A DNA stretch of 64,000 bases. Source: Candidatus Altimarinota bacterium (GTDB lineage: Bacteria > Patescibacteriota > Gracilibacteria > BD1-5 > UBA2023). The position numbers and the translations under genes are program-made. This document shows positions 46,327-57,523 of the stretch, piece by piece (position 1 is the stretch's first letter; every line of letters begins with the position of its first letter). The DNA lies in the NCBI GenBank assembly GCA_002747975.1, contig PDRA01000022.1, positions 1-64,000 of the forward strand, in the 5' to 3' direction. The notes beneath the pieces are model-generated. The model was not told where the DNA came from, made no database searches, and worked only from the letters and a program-made list of their open reading frames with translations.

Positions 46327-47322
46327 CTATTTAATCCACCCACCAATAATATCTTCGAGAATTTTGGCGAGTTTTTTTGGATTGTGTCGTACCACATCTT
46401 CATCATTGACAATATCTCGCTCGATAATTTTATACGACTTATCTCGGAAAATTGTGTGATCTTTGATTTTGACAGGTTTTTTATTTTCAGATTCTTTGTA
46501 TTTTTGTACAACATCATCATCGATATGCCCGTTGTTGACGATGACATAATTGAGTTTTCCAGGTTCTATGTATTTTTCTATCACATCAACAAAATCGATA
46601 ACTTCCATATTAGAGGTTTCTCATCGTTTTGTCATCGCATTACAGATGTAGATGAGTTTTCATTTTGTTTCATCAAGAGCTTCTCTCATGCCTTCAGAGA
46701 GGAGATTTGGGACGATACTTGTATAGAGATCACCTGGTCCTATGATAATATAATCAGCATTGAGAATAGCTTCTCTGGCCCGTGGATTAAGCATTCACTT
46801 TTCTCACTCGAGCCAAGCGTTGACGATATTTTGATCTGGATTATGCGTACGCTCTCAAGGATTTTTATCAGAAATATCAATATTTTTTTCTCCTACAATT
46901 TTTGTTCCATCTTCGAATTCGACTCATAAGTGCACATCTTCGAGAGTGACTGGTATGACTCGTCCTCGCACATCAAACATTTCACACATCATATCAAGTC
47001 ATTTTTCATAGTCTTGCTCGATATCGACAAGTGCTGTGAGGAGAATATTTCCAATTTTATTGGCTCCAATGACTCATTTTTCATTTTCAAATTTATATTC
47101 GAACAATTTTCGTACCATATCTGTCCGTTTTGCAAGTGCTGCGACGGCTCGACGGAAGTCTCAAGGTGGTAAAATTCCATACTTATCCCGGATACTTCCT
47201 GTGGTTCCGCCATTATCAGCTACAGAAATGATAGCTGAAATATTGAGTTTGAGGTTATTTTTTATTCCATAGAGGACATTATACGTACCAGCTCAGCCAC
47301 CGATAGCTACGATGTTAATCAT
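46327..47322 (-). CDS. yvcK: YvcK/CofD-family protein (gluconeogenesis factor)
   Basis: 331 residues. Nucleotide-binding start VAIGGGAGTYNVL, with one Gly as TGA, then SVADNGGTTGSIRDKYGILPPGDFRRAV (hallmark of YvcK), IGANKIGNILLTAL, GPGDLYTSIVPNLLSEGM and NAMTKRGETSN. YvcK binds UDP-sugars and links central carbon metabolism to wall synthesis and shape in Firmicutes. It ends in TAG. Confidence 0.93.
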
Positions 47323-47405
47323 TGTGTATGAGGTTAAAAAAATATTTGCTTTTTTTGCATTTTTCCATAGTATTATAGTACTTTTATTTTTTAAATCAAT
47401 TTTTT

Positions 47406-48278
47406 ATGCCTTTTATTTTTACACTCCTTGTTATATTTGCGTTTATCGTACCACTCTCGGTCAAAAAAGTAAACCAAGGGCAGGTAGGACTTATACAATT
47501 TCTCGGAAAATATCAGAAAACGGCCACTCCAGGAATTACTTTTTTGATTCCTTGAATTCAATCTCTTCATAAGGTAGATATGCGTGAGCAGGTTGTTAAT
47601 GTCCCAGAACAGCAAATCATCACCATGGATAATGTATCTATGGCAGTAGATGGAGTTATCTATGTTCAGATTACTGATCCGGTACAAGCAATCTATGACA
47701 TCAATAATGTTTTTATGGCGGTAGTAAACCTCGCACAGACGAATCTGCGTAGTGTTCTTGGTACCATGAGCCTCGATGAAACTCTCTCTAATCGTGAGAC
47801 AATCAATGGTCGACTTCTTGAATCTCTTGATAGAGAAACAGCTAAATGGGGAATCAAAGTTCTGCGTGTTGAAATTAAACGACTTGATCCACCAGATGAT
47901 ATCCAAGATGCCATGAGTAAGCAGATGAAAGCTGAACGAGAAAAACGAGCACAAATCCTCGAAGCAGAAGGATACAAACAATCACTGATCACAAAATCTC
48001 AAGGTGATAAACAGTCAAAAATCCTCGAGGCAGAGGGAGAGCGAGAGGCTGATATTCTACGAGCACAGGGTGAAGCAAATGCTGAAATTGCTCTTGCAGA
48101 AGCTCATGCTAAGGCTCTCGAGCTTGAATCAGAGGCAGCTGTGGCATACTTCAAATGAGCTGCAATAACCAAGGAGCAACTCAAAGTTGTTGAGCGAGCC
48201 CTCGGACGAAATACAAAATATATTCTTGATAGTGATATTTTGGCTGGAGTTTCTAAAATGTTTGGAAACACGAAATAG
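47406..48278 (+). CDS. SPFH/band-7 membrane protein (stomatin/HflC-like)
   Basis: 290 residues. An N-terminal membrane anchor (1-16), then the SPFH domain (VNQGQVGLIQFLGKYQKT, VPEQQIITMDNVSMAVDGVIYVQI) and a long alanine/glutamate-rich coiled coil (about 175-245) that assembles rings. TAG stop. With the NfeD gene 56 bases downstream it forms the usual SPFH-NfeD membrane-quality pair. Confidence 0.93.
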
Positions 48279-48334
48279 TCTCGTCCATTGCATTATAAGT
48301 TTCTTGATTTTTATATATTCTATTTTACTGCATT

Positions 48335-48766
48335 ATGTCTACACTTACACTTTTTTGGCTTGCAACAGGTATTATTTTTCTCATCGTAGAGATTATCACT
48401 GTTTCTTTTTATGGACTCTCTCTTTCACTTGCAGCTTTTTGAGTTACTCTCTATGTGTGGATAGATGGATCTACAGATTTTACAATTCTACAGGGCGTTA
48501 TCTTTGTTGTGATTGCGACCCTCTTTTCATACTTCTTGCCAAAATGGCTCACGCCAGATACAAAAGATGCACAAGAGGTTCCTCAGTGACTTGATATGTA
48601 TATTGGCATGGAGAAGATGACCAAACAAGTTGGTGAAGATCTCAAAATTACACTTGATGGTGTTGACTATATTGTGATATGAGATGACGAGCCACTTCAA
48701 CCAAAACAAACGATAAAAATAGTTTCTCGCAAATGATCTCTTTTTTATGGAATTCCTAGAAAATAA
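48335..48766 (+). CDS. NfeD-like membrane protein (short form)
   Basis: 143 residues: three N-terminal membrane helices and a small C-terminal OB-fold-like beta domain (YIGMEKMTKQVGEDLKI...YIVIGDDEPL). It lacks the serine-protease domain of long NfeD. Short NfeD proteins accompany SPFH proteins and are thought to help organise their membrane complexes. Confidence 0.82.
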
Positions 48767-48777
48767 CCTCAAATGGA

Positions 48778-49476
48778 ATGAAAAAATCAGACACACGAAA
48801 AATACAAGTTCTCAAATATATTGTAGAAAATTATCTCAATACATGACAGGTGACGGGATCAAAGTCTCTTATCAACACCTATGATCTCGACATTTCAAGT
48901 GCAACTATTCGAAATGATATGGCAGCCCTTGAGCAGATGGGACTTATTTTTCAACCCTATAATAGTGCTGGTCGACTTCCGACAGATCGATGAATTCGAG
49001 TATTTGTGGACTACCTTATGGATGATATGACTTCATACCTGCTTGAAGATGAGGTCAAAAATGAAGAAAAAACTCCATGAGATATTATCGATCACACTCT
49101 CTATGATCTGGTTTCTCGACTCTCAAATACCACACGAGAGCTCACATTTGCCTGCATACCTTCTACAGGAATTTTGCAGTATACTGGAGTTTCTCACCTT
49201 ATTCGAAAATCAAAAAAATATGAAAACATTGACTTGCTTCCTATTGTCGAAATAATGGAGAATGCTCCTGAGTTTCTCGATCTTATACTTTCATTGGATA
49301 TTGGACAAAAAGTATGCGCCTTTATTTGAGATGAGCACATCGGTGGCAATTTAAAAAATACGACCATCATCGTCAAAAAAATAAATATACGAGGAGAGAG
49401 TGGATATCTTGGAATTATTGGCTCTATCAAGATGGATTATATGTTTAATATTGCTTCACTTCGACAGGTTTTGTAA
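48778..49476 (+). CDS. hrcA: Heat-inducible transcription repressor HrcA (compact)
   Basis: 232 residues (usual HrcA about 340). Present: the N-terminal winged helix with [27 protein letters not shown] and the [17 protein letters not shown] recognition region, [16 protein letters not shown], and the C-terminal [15 protein letters not shown] segment. The middle region (inserted dimerisation domain) appears missing. HrcA represses heat-shock genes by binding a CIRCE inverted repeat; none was seen upstream of clpC or hrcA here. The start was set at 48778; a nearby ATG at 48773 is out of frame. Confidence 0.85.
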
Positions 49477-49491
49477 GTAGGAGAGAATATA

Positions 49492-49800
49492 TTATCGTCG
49501 ATCGAGCCATTTTGTTTTGAGGGCCTTTTCGATATCTATATTCAAAGTATACGCATTTACAAAGGCCATGCCGACAATATCAGCAAGTTCTTCAGCGACT
49601 TTCTGCTTCGCATCTGTAGTGTCTAGCCACTTTTCTGGACGACTTTTTTGCTCGTAGGTAAGTTTTGCTTGAGCAAATTCACCGACTTCTTCTATCAATT
49701 TTGAAAAAGCAAATTCTTGATCAATTTTGATATTATATTCTTTTCAATAGTCAAGTTCAATTCGAATGATTTCTGTATAGATGTCTTGAAATGATTTCAT
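49492..49800 (-). CDS. MazG-like nucleotide pyrophosphohydrolase
   Basis: 102 residues from the ATG at 49800. The MazG/dUTPase-like helical motifs are KLIEEVGEFAQAKL (EExxE half) and AEELADIVGMAFV (ExxD half), the Mg2+ site. It probably hydrolyses unwanted NTPs to NMP + PPi. One TGA codon near residue 20. Convergent with hrcA. Confidence 0.8.
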
Positions 49801-49880
49801 ATAAGAGAAAATAAGGATTAATAAGAAAATATTATATTTTTCTCTTTTTTTGTCAAAACATTTTTCTTTCCACAAAAAAC

Positions 49881-49908
49881 TTGCATTTTTATTTTTTTCC
49901 TATATACT
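49881..49908 (+). promoter_or_regulatory. rpsO promoter
   Basis: TTGCAT (49881-49886), a 16-base spacer and TATACT (49903-49908). Nearly identical in form to the rpsF promoter; the ATG is about 60 bases downstream. Confidence 0.65.
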
Positions 49909-49970
49909 GCTTTCGTTTTACTGGTGTATTTTCCGGTTTTACCATTTATTTTTTTACAAAATACTTTATT

Positions 49971-50234
49971 ATGCAACACGCAGATAAAAAAGCTATTATC
50001 GCAAAATATGCGACTCACAAAGGGGACACAGGTTCTCCAGAAGTACAAATTGCTATTCTCACAAGTAGAATAGAAAATCTCAAAACCCATCTTGGTTCTC
50101 ACAAAGGAGACAATCACTCTCGAAGAGGTATTGTAATGATGGTTGCTAAACGTCGTAAACTTCTCGATTATCTCAAAAGAAAAAATGATGATCGATACAA
50201 CGATATTATCAAAAAACTTGGACTACGAAAATAA
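49971..50234 (+). CDS. rpsO: Ribosomal protein uS15
   Basis: 87 residues from the ATG at 49971. [46 protein letters not shown] are the uS15 core. An upstream in-frame ATG was rejected: it lies in the promoter. It has no TGA codons. A terminator follows. Confidence 0.96.
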   Translation: MQHADKKAIIAKYATHKGDTGSPEVQIAILTSRIENLKTHLGSHKGDNHSRRGIVMMVAKRRKLLDYLKRKNDDRYNDIIKKLGLRK

Positions 50235-50264
50235 AAGAGTTGAATTTTTCACAAAAATAATTAC

Positions 50265-50300
50265 AATCTATAGCGTTTTTTATATGCTATAGATTTTTTT
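50265..50300 (+). terminator. Terminator of rpsO
   Basis: AATCTATAGC / GCTATAGATT perfect stem, then seven T, ending just before the rhomboid ATG at 50301. The T-run would lie directly upstream of that start codon. Confidence 0.8.
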
Positions 50301-50855
50301 ATGTTTCCCTTTTATCCCAATCGATATATCTCACATGCCCTCATAGTTCTCTCTGTTATTATTACTCTTATGGGCTCTATAATCCCTGGTTTTTTTAGTC
50401 ATTTTGCTTATGTTGGGGCTGGTTGGCACTTTCTTCCTATTTTTACAATGGTTTCGCAAGTGATTTTGTTTCAATTCTTGCACGGTGGTATTTTGCATCT
50501 CCTTCTCAACAGCTATTTTCTCTATATTTTGGGACCAGAAATAGAGGCGCGTATGAGTCGTAAATATTTTATCTCTTTCTTTTTGTTTTCGACGGTTGTG
50601 GTGGTATGAGGATTGACTGTTTTTGCTCCAGGGCAGCCGACAGTTGGTATTTCTGGTTTTTGTATGGCACTTCTTGCGTATCTTTGGATTGATTTACGAA
50701 GCATCAATCATCCGCTCATGGGGCAAATTGGTATTCTTCTTTTCTTAAATATTGCCATTGGTTTTATGCCTTGACTTAATATCAGTCTTTTTGGGCATTT
50801 ATTTGGTGCAATTGCAGGAGTTGCTTGGTGGTATATAAGAAAGTTTGTTACATAG
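50301..50855 (+). CDS. Rhomboid-family intramembrane serine protease
   Basis: 184 residues, six membrane segments. Catalytic signature GISGFCMALLAYL (Ser, in place of GASG/GxSG) and GHLFGAIAGVAWW (His), with HGGILHLLLNSYFLYILGP (HxxxN) earlier. All catalytic residues are present. It cleaves membrane proteins within the bilayer; the natural substrate is unknown. TAG stop. Confidence 0.92.
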
Positions 50856-50908
50856 AGGTTACGATTTTAGTAGAAATAAAAAATACGTTCATTTGAAGTG
50901 GGTGTTTG

Positions 50909-51799
50909 TTATTGTTTTTTGAAAAACAAGAATCAAGCACCGTCTCATATGATTGGTTTTTTCGTTGGTATTCATACAAATATTTCTTGGTGAAAAGTAT
51001 TTGTGAGATTTTCTTTTCAGTCCCTTGCATATATTTCTCATTTCTTGATTTTTGTAAATCATTCTCCTACTTTTTTAGTAAATGTAAAGTTCTTGGTTTT
51101 TACTCTTATTTCTTCTATGAATTCGTATATTTCGTCATAATGATTTTTTCTTATTTTTTGCTGTATATATCAAAAAAATCAAAGGAAGTTTAAAACATTT
51201 TCTTTTCCTTTTTCAAATCCATCATGACTTATATGATTTCCACATTCGAGTCAGTAGCCCTGTTTTCACTTTCTTAAAAATTCTCAAATTATTGCTCATG
51301 TTTTTGATACATCATCAATGAGGATTGTTTCGACATTAAAAAACTTCTTTGCATTTTCTCTATATTTTTTATCAGTAATTCCAATAATATCATTTCATTT
51401 CGAGACACTGTGTAAGTCAATAACTGTATCTATTTCGTGAAAAATTGTTTTCAGTTCAGCAAACCTTCTGTGTTCATAGCTTTCGTTTTGAAATGTTTGA
51501 TGAGTGATTCTATTGAGATTGTTATCGAGAAACCTGTATGCATTTGGATCCTTTGACTCTCTATATTTTTTATACGCCTCTATATTATTGGCAATTAAGA
51601 ACAGTTTTCATTTCTGTAATTTTTCTGATATTTTAAAATCATGAACCAAAAAATCAAAAACTTGAAGTCAAACTGGCTCATTTCCATGGGTAATTCCAAG
51701 AATTCATATATTTTTTCCAGGCTTCCCGGAATCAATGACAGTAACTCCAAGGATACTGTTATAAGAATTTTTAAGAAATATATCGTATACATCTTTCAT
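50909..51799 (-). CDS. AstE/AspA-family zinc carboxypeptidase-like deacylase
   Basis: 296 residues. Zinc-hydrolase landmarks: ILGITHGNEPVG (His and Glu ligands), FLDNNLNR, TVIDLHSVS (third ligand) and a late GYGLECGNH. The family removes acyl groups from N-acyl amino acids or cuts a terminal residue. It contains about 16 TGA codons, so no long standard-code ORF exists here. The reading is continuous and motif-correct with TGA = Gly. Substrate unknown. Confidence 0.85.
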
Positions 51800-51819
51800 A
51801 TCTGAAAAATAAATTGAAT

Positions 51820-54800
51820 TTAAATTTTTCCTTCAAGTACATCTTCCTCAAACTGCAGGATTCCTTTAATATCTTGACTGTATCAGCTCACATCAGGAAA
51901 ATCAAGATTTTTTATTTTTCCTGCTACTTTTTTTAGGAGTTGAACCATTCGGTCGACTTCAGATTGTTGTATGTACTCGGTGATTTCAATAATTTGGAAT
52001 TGAGTATTTTTGAAGGCTGCCCAGCGAGGTGAGAGTGAAAAAAGAAGAGCATAAAAAGTCAGTTGAAGTTTGTATTTCCAGGCCTTGATGGCATCATATC
52101 CGTATTTTCCTTGAAGTCCAAGTGTCTCAAATCATTTTCCAGTTTTGTAATCAGTGACGACGAGCGTCCCATCGGGAAGTATCTCAATGCGATCAATAGC
52201 ACCAGAAAGTCTGACTCCATCAAGATATATTTCATTTGCGTCAATATTAAATCTATATTCTAAATGGATTTCACCGTATTCTTTTCCCGTTGCCTTTGTG
52301 TAGAAATATTCTAGGTTTTCTTTTCCACGAGTAATCCACTCTTTTGCCTTTTCGGGTTCGAGTTCACTTGAATTGATACTTTCCTCAAAACTCGAAAGAA
52401 GAATTGATTTATTGTAACTTCCTTTGAATTTATAATCTTTGAAAAAATCCTCAAGTCACTTGTGTATGGCCGTTCCGTAGATAGCATTTTCGTGTTTTGC
52501 TTCTGGAAACCGTAAGATATTATTTGATAGGAAATGCTGTGGTCCACCGCGTGTAACATCGAGAAAATTTTGGAGTGCTGTAGCAGAAATAGAAATCCCA
52601 GAAGCGATATAGTCTTGCAAAAACATATTCTCTTGTGAATTGAAGTTCATATCAAAAATATTGTTTTCAAGATTTTCCACGAGAAAAACTTCATTTTCGG
52701 ACAATTTTCATTCAATATTTGTCCATTTTTCTTCTGGAATGAGAGAGAGAATTGAAAGGAGGGTATTTGGTTTTTCGTCCATTTTTTTTCTGGCGTAGCT
52801 GAGGTGCAGTGATTTTCTGGCTCGTGTAAAAATAGTATAGACAAGACGAATGATATCATCAATATTATCTTTTTCTGGAAGAATAGAAATATTTGCTGGC
52901 ATCACATTCTCAGTATTTCTCCCACGAGTGTACTCTGTTTGGGTCATTGCTATACTATAGACATGATCGTACTCAAGTCATTTTGCCTTGTGTGCGGTGA
53001 TGCATTCGACAGCGTTTTGATTTTCTATGAGCGTTGAGAGAGGAATCTTGAGATTGTACTTTCGTATAATTTGCATATATTCCACGAAGTCTCCTATCTT
53101 CAGAAAATCTCACTTTTTGATGATAGATTTGATTGACTGTATACACTTTCGCAGAGATAAGAGATAGGTGATATACTGTCCAGATTTTTGCGTGAGGTTG
53201 TCTTGTGAAAAGAAATACTCATAAAAAGGCGAAGTAAAATTTTCATCAATTTCTTCAAGAAACAATGAGGATTGCTGGCGTTGTATCTCTTCATCTCTGT
53301 ATTCATCTGATATTTGTACTTGGTTGACACCGGTCAAGAAATCAATAACCTTTTCGAGTCTTGTATATGATGAGACAAAGGTCATCTCTATAAAAAAATG
53401 AGCAATTTTTGATACATAACTGTCCGTATGAATTTTGAGAGATTCTATCCAATTCTTATTTTCTTGTTTTTTGGCTCTGTAGATTTTTCTTGAAATTTCC
53501 CAGAGCGTGAGTCTGTGAATTTTCCACATTGGGTGTGATAAAATGCGTACGAGAATTTCATCATTTGGATTGCCTTTTTGAAGTCCATAAATATACTCGA
53601 GCATATCAACTAAAACCATAACAGCGGGATTCTCAAATATATTTTCTGTTTGTGAAACAGATACAGGGATATTTTTTTTGGTAAGGACTTTTGCGATATT
53701 TTCAAGTGTACTATTCTTTTTTGCTATGACGGCGATATCTTTTGGATTGGCACCAGTTTGTATCTTTTTTTCTATATCATCAGCAACTGATATGATTTCA
53801 TCGATTTCATTTTCGTACAAATTATATTCAATAACTGCTCATTTTCATTGAAATGCATGAAACTCTTTTTTGATATTGGGGAGCAAATGAGTGATATTGG
53901 TACTGAGTTCTTGAGTGAGGGTACAAGAAAAATCGATAATCTCTTTATGTGATCGATAGTTTTCTTTGAGAAGTATGGTTTGTGTGTCGGTGTAGCGCTG
54001 GAGAAAGAGCTCTATATTTCGTATATTGGCACCTTGAAACTTATAAATCGATTGGTCATCATCTCCAACTGCAAAAATATTTGGGCTTTCGCCAGCTGGT
54101 TCGAGTATGTGAGAAATGAGCGAAAATTGAGCATCATTTGTGTCTTGATATTCATCGACTAGTATCCACTGATACTGTTCAGCAAGACTGGCCTGCACAT
54201 CTTGGTCCTCCTTGATAAGATCAAGAGCTCGAAGTATCATATCAGAAAAATCTATCATACAATTTTCTTTGAGATGTTTTTGATACTGCTCATAGATCTC
54301 GAGAAATTGTATTATTTTTTTGTGCTTTTCATTTTCTTTGAGCCTCCAGCCATTATGGGTTTTTGTGAGCCAAGTATTTTTCCATTTTGTCAGTGGTTTT
54401 GCATCAGATTCTCATTCGATTGAATCCAGAGTTTCTCGACATCCTCTATAGATCGTAGATCCAAGATTCTCTATCAAATGATATTTTTGTCATTCTTGGA
54501 TTTCTGACTCAATCATTTGTGTCATTTCCTCAAAGAGTGCTATTTTTTTGATTTTTTCTGTTTTTTTGTTACCAAGAGAGAATATCATTTGGCAATAATT
54601 TTCCATTTTCGGTCAAATAATATTTAATATTTGCTCGTTTAATGAAATAACTGACTTGAGATCATGTGGAGAAAGAGAAGCTTCTTTGAGTCGGAGAATA
54701 GTTTCTCGTATCGTATTGATTTTGTATTCTCATTTCCAGTGATTGTCCCAAGAAAGTGTGTTATTAATAGTGTGAAGTATTTTTGCTGATTCAATATCAT

Positions 54801-55146
54801 CGACAGTTGTGAGCTCTTCACTTTCTCGTATTTTGTGACGAAATCGATTGAGGATTTCTTGTCCAAAAGTGTGAAATGTAAAAATAGCGACTCTGTATGC
54901 TTCTGGTCCAATAATATGAGCAAGTCGTTCCCGCATATTACTGGCAGCATTATCGGTAAAGGTCAGGCAGAGAATATTGTTTGGATTGGCGTCTGTTTTT
55001 TTGAGAATATGAGCAATTCGTACAGCAAGAAGCTCGGTTTTTCCGCTTCCAGGTCAGGCAATAACTAAAACAGGTCCATAGAGCGTATCGACGGAGAGTT
55101 TTTGTTCTGCATTGAGGCGATTATATTTTTCGGAGAATACGGACAT
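51820..55146 (-). CDS. UvrD/PcrA-like helicase with C-terminal PD-(D/E)XK nuclease domain
   Basis: 1108 residues. Superfamily 1 motifs: Walker A VIAGPGSGKTE (first Gly is TGA), TFTDNAASNM, WILVDEYQDTNDAQ (Walker B), FAVGDDDQSIYKFQGA, ENYRSHKEI, ECITAHKAKGLEYDHVY and the late VYTIFTRARKSLHLS. From about 800 a RecB/AddB-type nuclease domain: GTAIHKGLEDFF (His), VRLSGAIDRIEILPDGTLVVTDYKTG (Asp and Lys). It probably processes broken DNA ends like AddAB in one polypeptide. It starts 3 bases after the small gene at 55150. Confidence 0.9.
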
Positions 55147-55149
55147 AGT

Positions 55150-55341
55150 TTATAAAAATTGAGTTTTGAGGACTTCTTCAGCTTCTTTTTCTTGATCTGG
55201 TTTTTCATCTGCTTCGAGTTCTGCGACTTCTTCGGCAACTTCTTCAGCATGCGCATAGGCTTTTTGTAATTCTCGAAGTTGTTTTTTCGTCAGTGGTTTT
55301 TTTGGTCCGTTCCCACTTGGAAATCGATCTCATGGAAGCAT
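55150..55341 (-). CDS. Small acidic protein, unknown
   Basis: 63 residues from the ATG at 55341. The N-terminal 20 residues are Pro/Gly/Lys-rich (MLPGDRFPSGNG...KK); the remainder is a highly charged Glu/Lys/Ala helix (AEEVAEEVAELEADEKPDQ). It is in a different frame from murA, whose TAA lies at 55361. Its position in the murA-uvrD gap on the same strand suggests cotranscription. No family recognised; coding status is moderately sure from tight packing and codon use. Confidence 0.5.
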
Positions 55342-55360
55342 AAAACGTACAGTTATTGAA

Positions 55361-56617
55361 TTAAATCTGCTCGATTTTTCATCAGAGCCTTTGAATTTTC
55401 CCGACAATATCTTCATATCATCGTTCGATATATTCTACATTTGTGATTTTTGTCTTTCCAGTAGCCAACATTCCAGCCAGTATCATAGTTACACCTGCCC
55501 GCAGATCCCAGCTCGATACGGTGGCTCATCGAAGGGGAGTTTTACCAAAAATAAGAGCCTCATGCGGGTTAAGAATAGCAATATGACCTTTCATTTTTTC
55601 GACTTCTATAAGCCAGTTGAGTCTTGATTCAAAGAGAATTTCATGAACCTGTGAAACTCACTCTGCCTGTGTGAGAAGAAGGCTAAAAGGAGACTGTAGG
55701 TCAGTTGGAAATCATGGGAAAATATTTGTCTGTAATTTTGTAGCTTGTATATTTCCAGTTGAATTATACACCTTTACACTATCGTTTTTGGTATCAATAT
55801 CCATCTTGACTCATACCTGTCGACATTTCTCGAGGAAAAAAGTCAAATCTTGGATTCGTGCATTTTTGATTGTGATACTTTCTTTTGCAGTGAGCGCTCA
55901 TAAAATAATAAATGTCCCACTTTCTATATAATCATGAATGACTTGTCCAGTTGCCTGTTTTGGTATTTTTGAGATTCAATGTACGATAATAGTATGATCG
56001 TATGTAATTTCTATTTGTACACCAATTGATTTCAAAAAATCGACAAGATTGATGACATGTGGTTCAATGGCTGCCAGAGAAATGGTTGTTTTGCAATCTT
56101 GAAATGCTGCCATCATCAGTGCATTTTCTGTAGCAGTAACTGCAAAATTCGCAAGAATATTGACTTCACTTTTATCGGCTTTTCCAGAAAAAGTAATTTC
56201 TTCACCCGTCCCACTTCCCATATATCAAAAGGATTCAAATGCTTTGAGATGCTCGGTAATCGGTCTTTTTCCAATATTACATCCACCTGGATAGGGAATC
56301 TTGAGCTCTCAAAAACGCTGGAGGAGAGCAGGGAAGAGAAATATTCCAACACGAATTTTGCTAACGAGTTCTCGATTGAGATTTTCGAGGCTCATATTTT
56401 TTGTGTCCAGTGTGAGGGTATTTTCCTTGAGTTTTACATCAACACCAAGTGATTCAATAATGCTCAAAAAAGTAAATACATCACCAATTCGAGGAACATT
56501 ATGGAGTGTGAATGTTTCAAAAAAGAGTCCACAAGCAATCAGTGGAAGAGCAGCATTTTTTGATCCAGAAATAGAAACAGTTCCAGTCGTTTTTTGAGGT
56601 CATTGAATTTGTAGCAT
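55361..56617 (-). CDS. murA: UDP-N-acetylglucosamine 1-carboxyvinyltransferase
   Basis: 418 residues, normal length. SGSKNAALPL (PEP/UDP-GlcNAc Lys), PGGCNIGKRP with Cys113 (catalytic Cys, fosfomycin target) and the C-terminal VEYIERGYEDIVGKIQRLGGKIEQI pattern. First committed step of peptidoglycan synthesis: PEP + UDP-GlcNAc. About seven or more TGA codons. TAA at 55361-55363. Confidence 0.95.
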
Positions 56618-56632
56618 GAGAAGAAAAGGGGT

Positions 56633-57319
56633 TTAAGAATTAGTTGGAATTTTTACAGTATATCCAATTCATCGAACTGTATTGATAATAATATTGTCTT
56701 CAAGTTTTTTCCTGATATTTTTGATATGAGTATCAATCGTTCTGTCATAGATATAGTTGTCATATCACATAACATCCTTCATGATAGACTTTCGTGTGAT
56801 AGTTTTTTGAGAATTTTGGATGAGATAGTCAAGGATAGAAAATTCTGTCTTCGTTAAAGATACTTCTTCTCAATGAACAAAGACCTGAAAAGTATCATGA
56901 TTAATAGAAATCGTACCAAAATTGTTTATTATTTGTTCGTTTTTTGGTTTTGAAGTCTTTTTTGATCGTTTGATCACAGCAGAAATTCGAGCAATGAGTT
57001 CTGGAGATGAGAATGGTTTTGGGATATAGTCATCGGCACCATCCTTGAAAAGAGTCAGCTTATCTTCTTCGCTATTTCGTGCTGACAGCACAATAATAGG
57101 TGTCTCTGCCAGAGATCGAATCTCTCTACAGAGTTCAAAACCATTCTTTCCGGGAAGATTGATATCAAGAATGATGAGATCTGGTTTTTCTGCTTGAAAC
57201 AATGCTATAGCACGATCTCAATGATTGCAATGAATAACACGGTAATCAGCATTTTCTATATACAAAGACAGTGGATGTGCAATTCACATATCATCTTCGA
57301 TAAGAAGTATTTTTTCCAT
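56633..57319 (-). CDS. OmpR/PhoB-family response regulator
   Basis: 228 residues. Receiver domain with KILLIEDD (acidic pocket), LIILDINLPG (phospho-Asp), VLSARN and DDYIPKPF (Lys). The C-terminal winged helix ends in DRTIDTHIKNIRKKL and NTVRGIGYTVK. No histidine kinase gene is next to it. It ends 15 bases before the murA start on the same strand, so the regulator is downstream of... its own promoter and may be cotranscribed with murA. Confidence 0.93.
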
Positions 57320-57467
57320 GGTGAGAAATTTATTTTTTTCATTGTATCAAAAAAATAAATAAAATCAAGGAAATATCTCTCTCTTGAGAAATGGATGCAG
57401 TTTAAAAATAAATGAGTTAATTATTCAACTTTTTTTGATTTTGCCAATGTGAAAAGTGTACATTTTT

Positions 57468-57496
57468 TTGCAAAAAATCATATTTTTGGGTATAAT
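57468..57496 (+). promoter_or_regulatory. clpC promoter
   Basis: TTGCAA (57468-57473), a 17-base spacer and TATAAT (57491-57496), about 27 bases before the ATG at 57524. No CIRCE-type inverted repeat is visible around it. Confidence 0.7.
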
Positions 57497-57523
57497 AAGA
57501 GGAGTTATTTTTTAAAAAATTTT

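Noticed and set aside
46384-46929. 181-residue plus-strand ORF
   Set aside because: Antisense shadow of yvcK; low-complexity translation.
47391-47981. 196-residue minus-strand ORF
   Set aside because: Antisense shadow of the SPFH gene.
55150-55400. Frameshifted C-terminal extension of murA
   Set aside because: The murA frame ends properly at TAA 55361 with a normal MurA C-terminus; the downstream frame has its own ATG.
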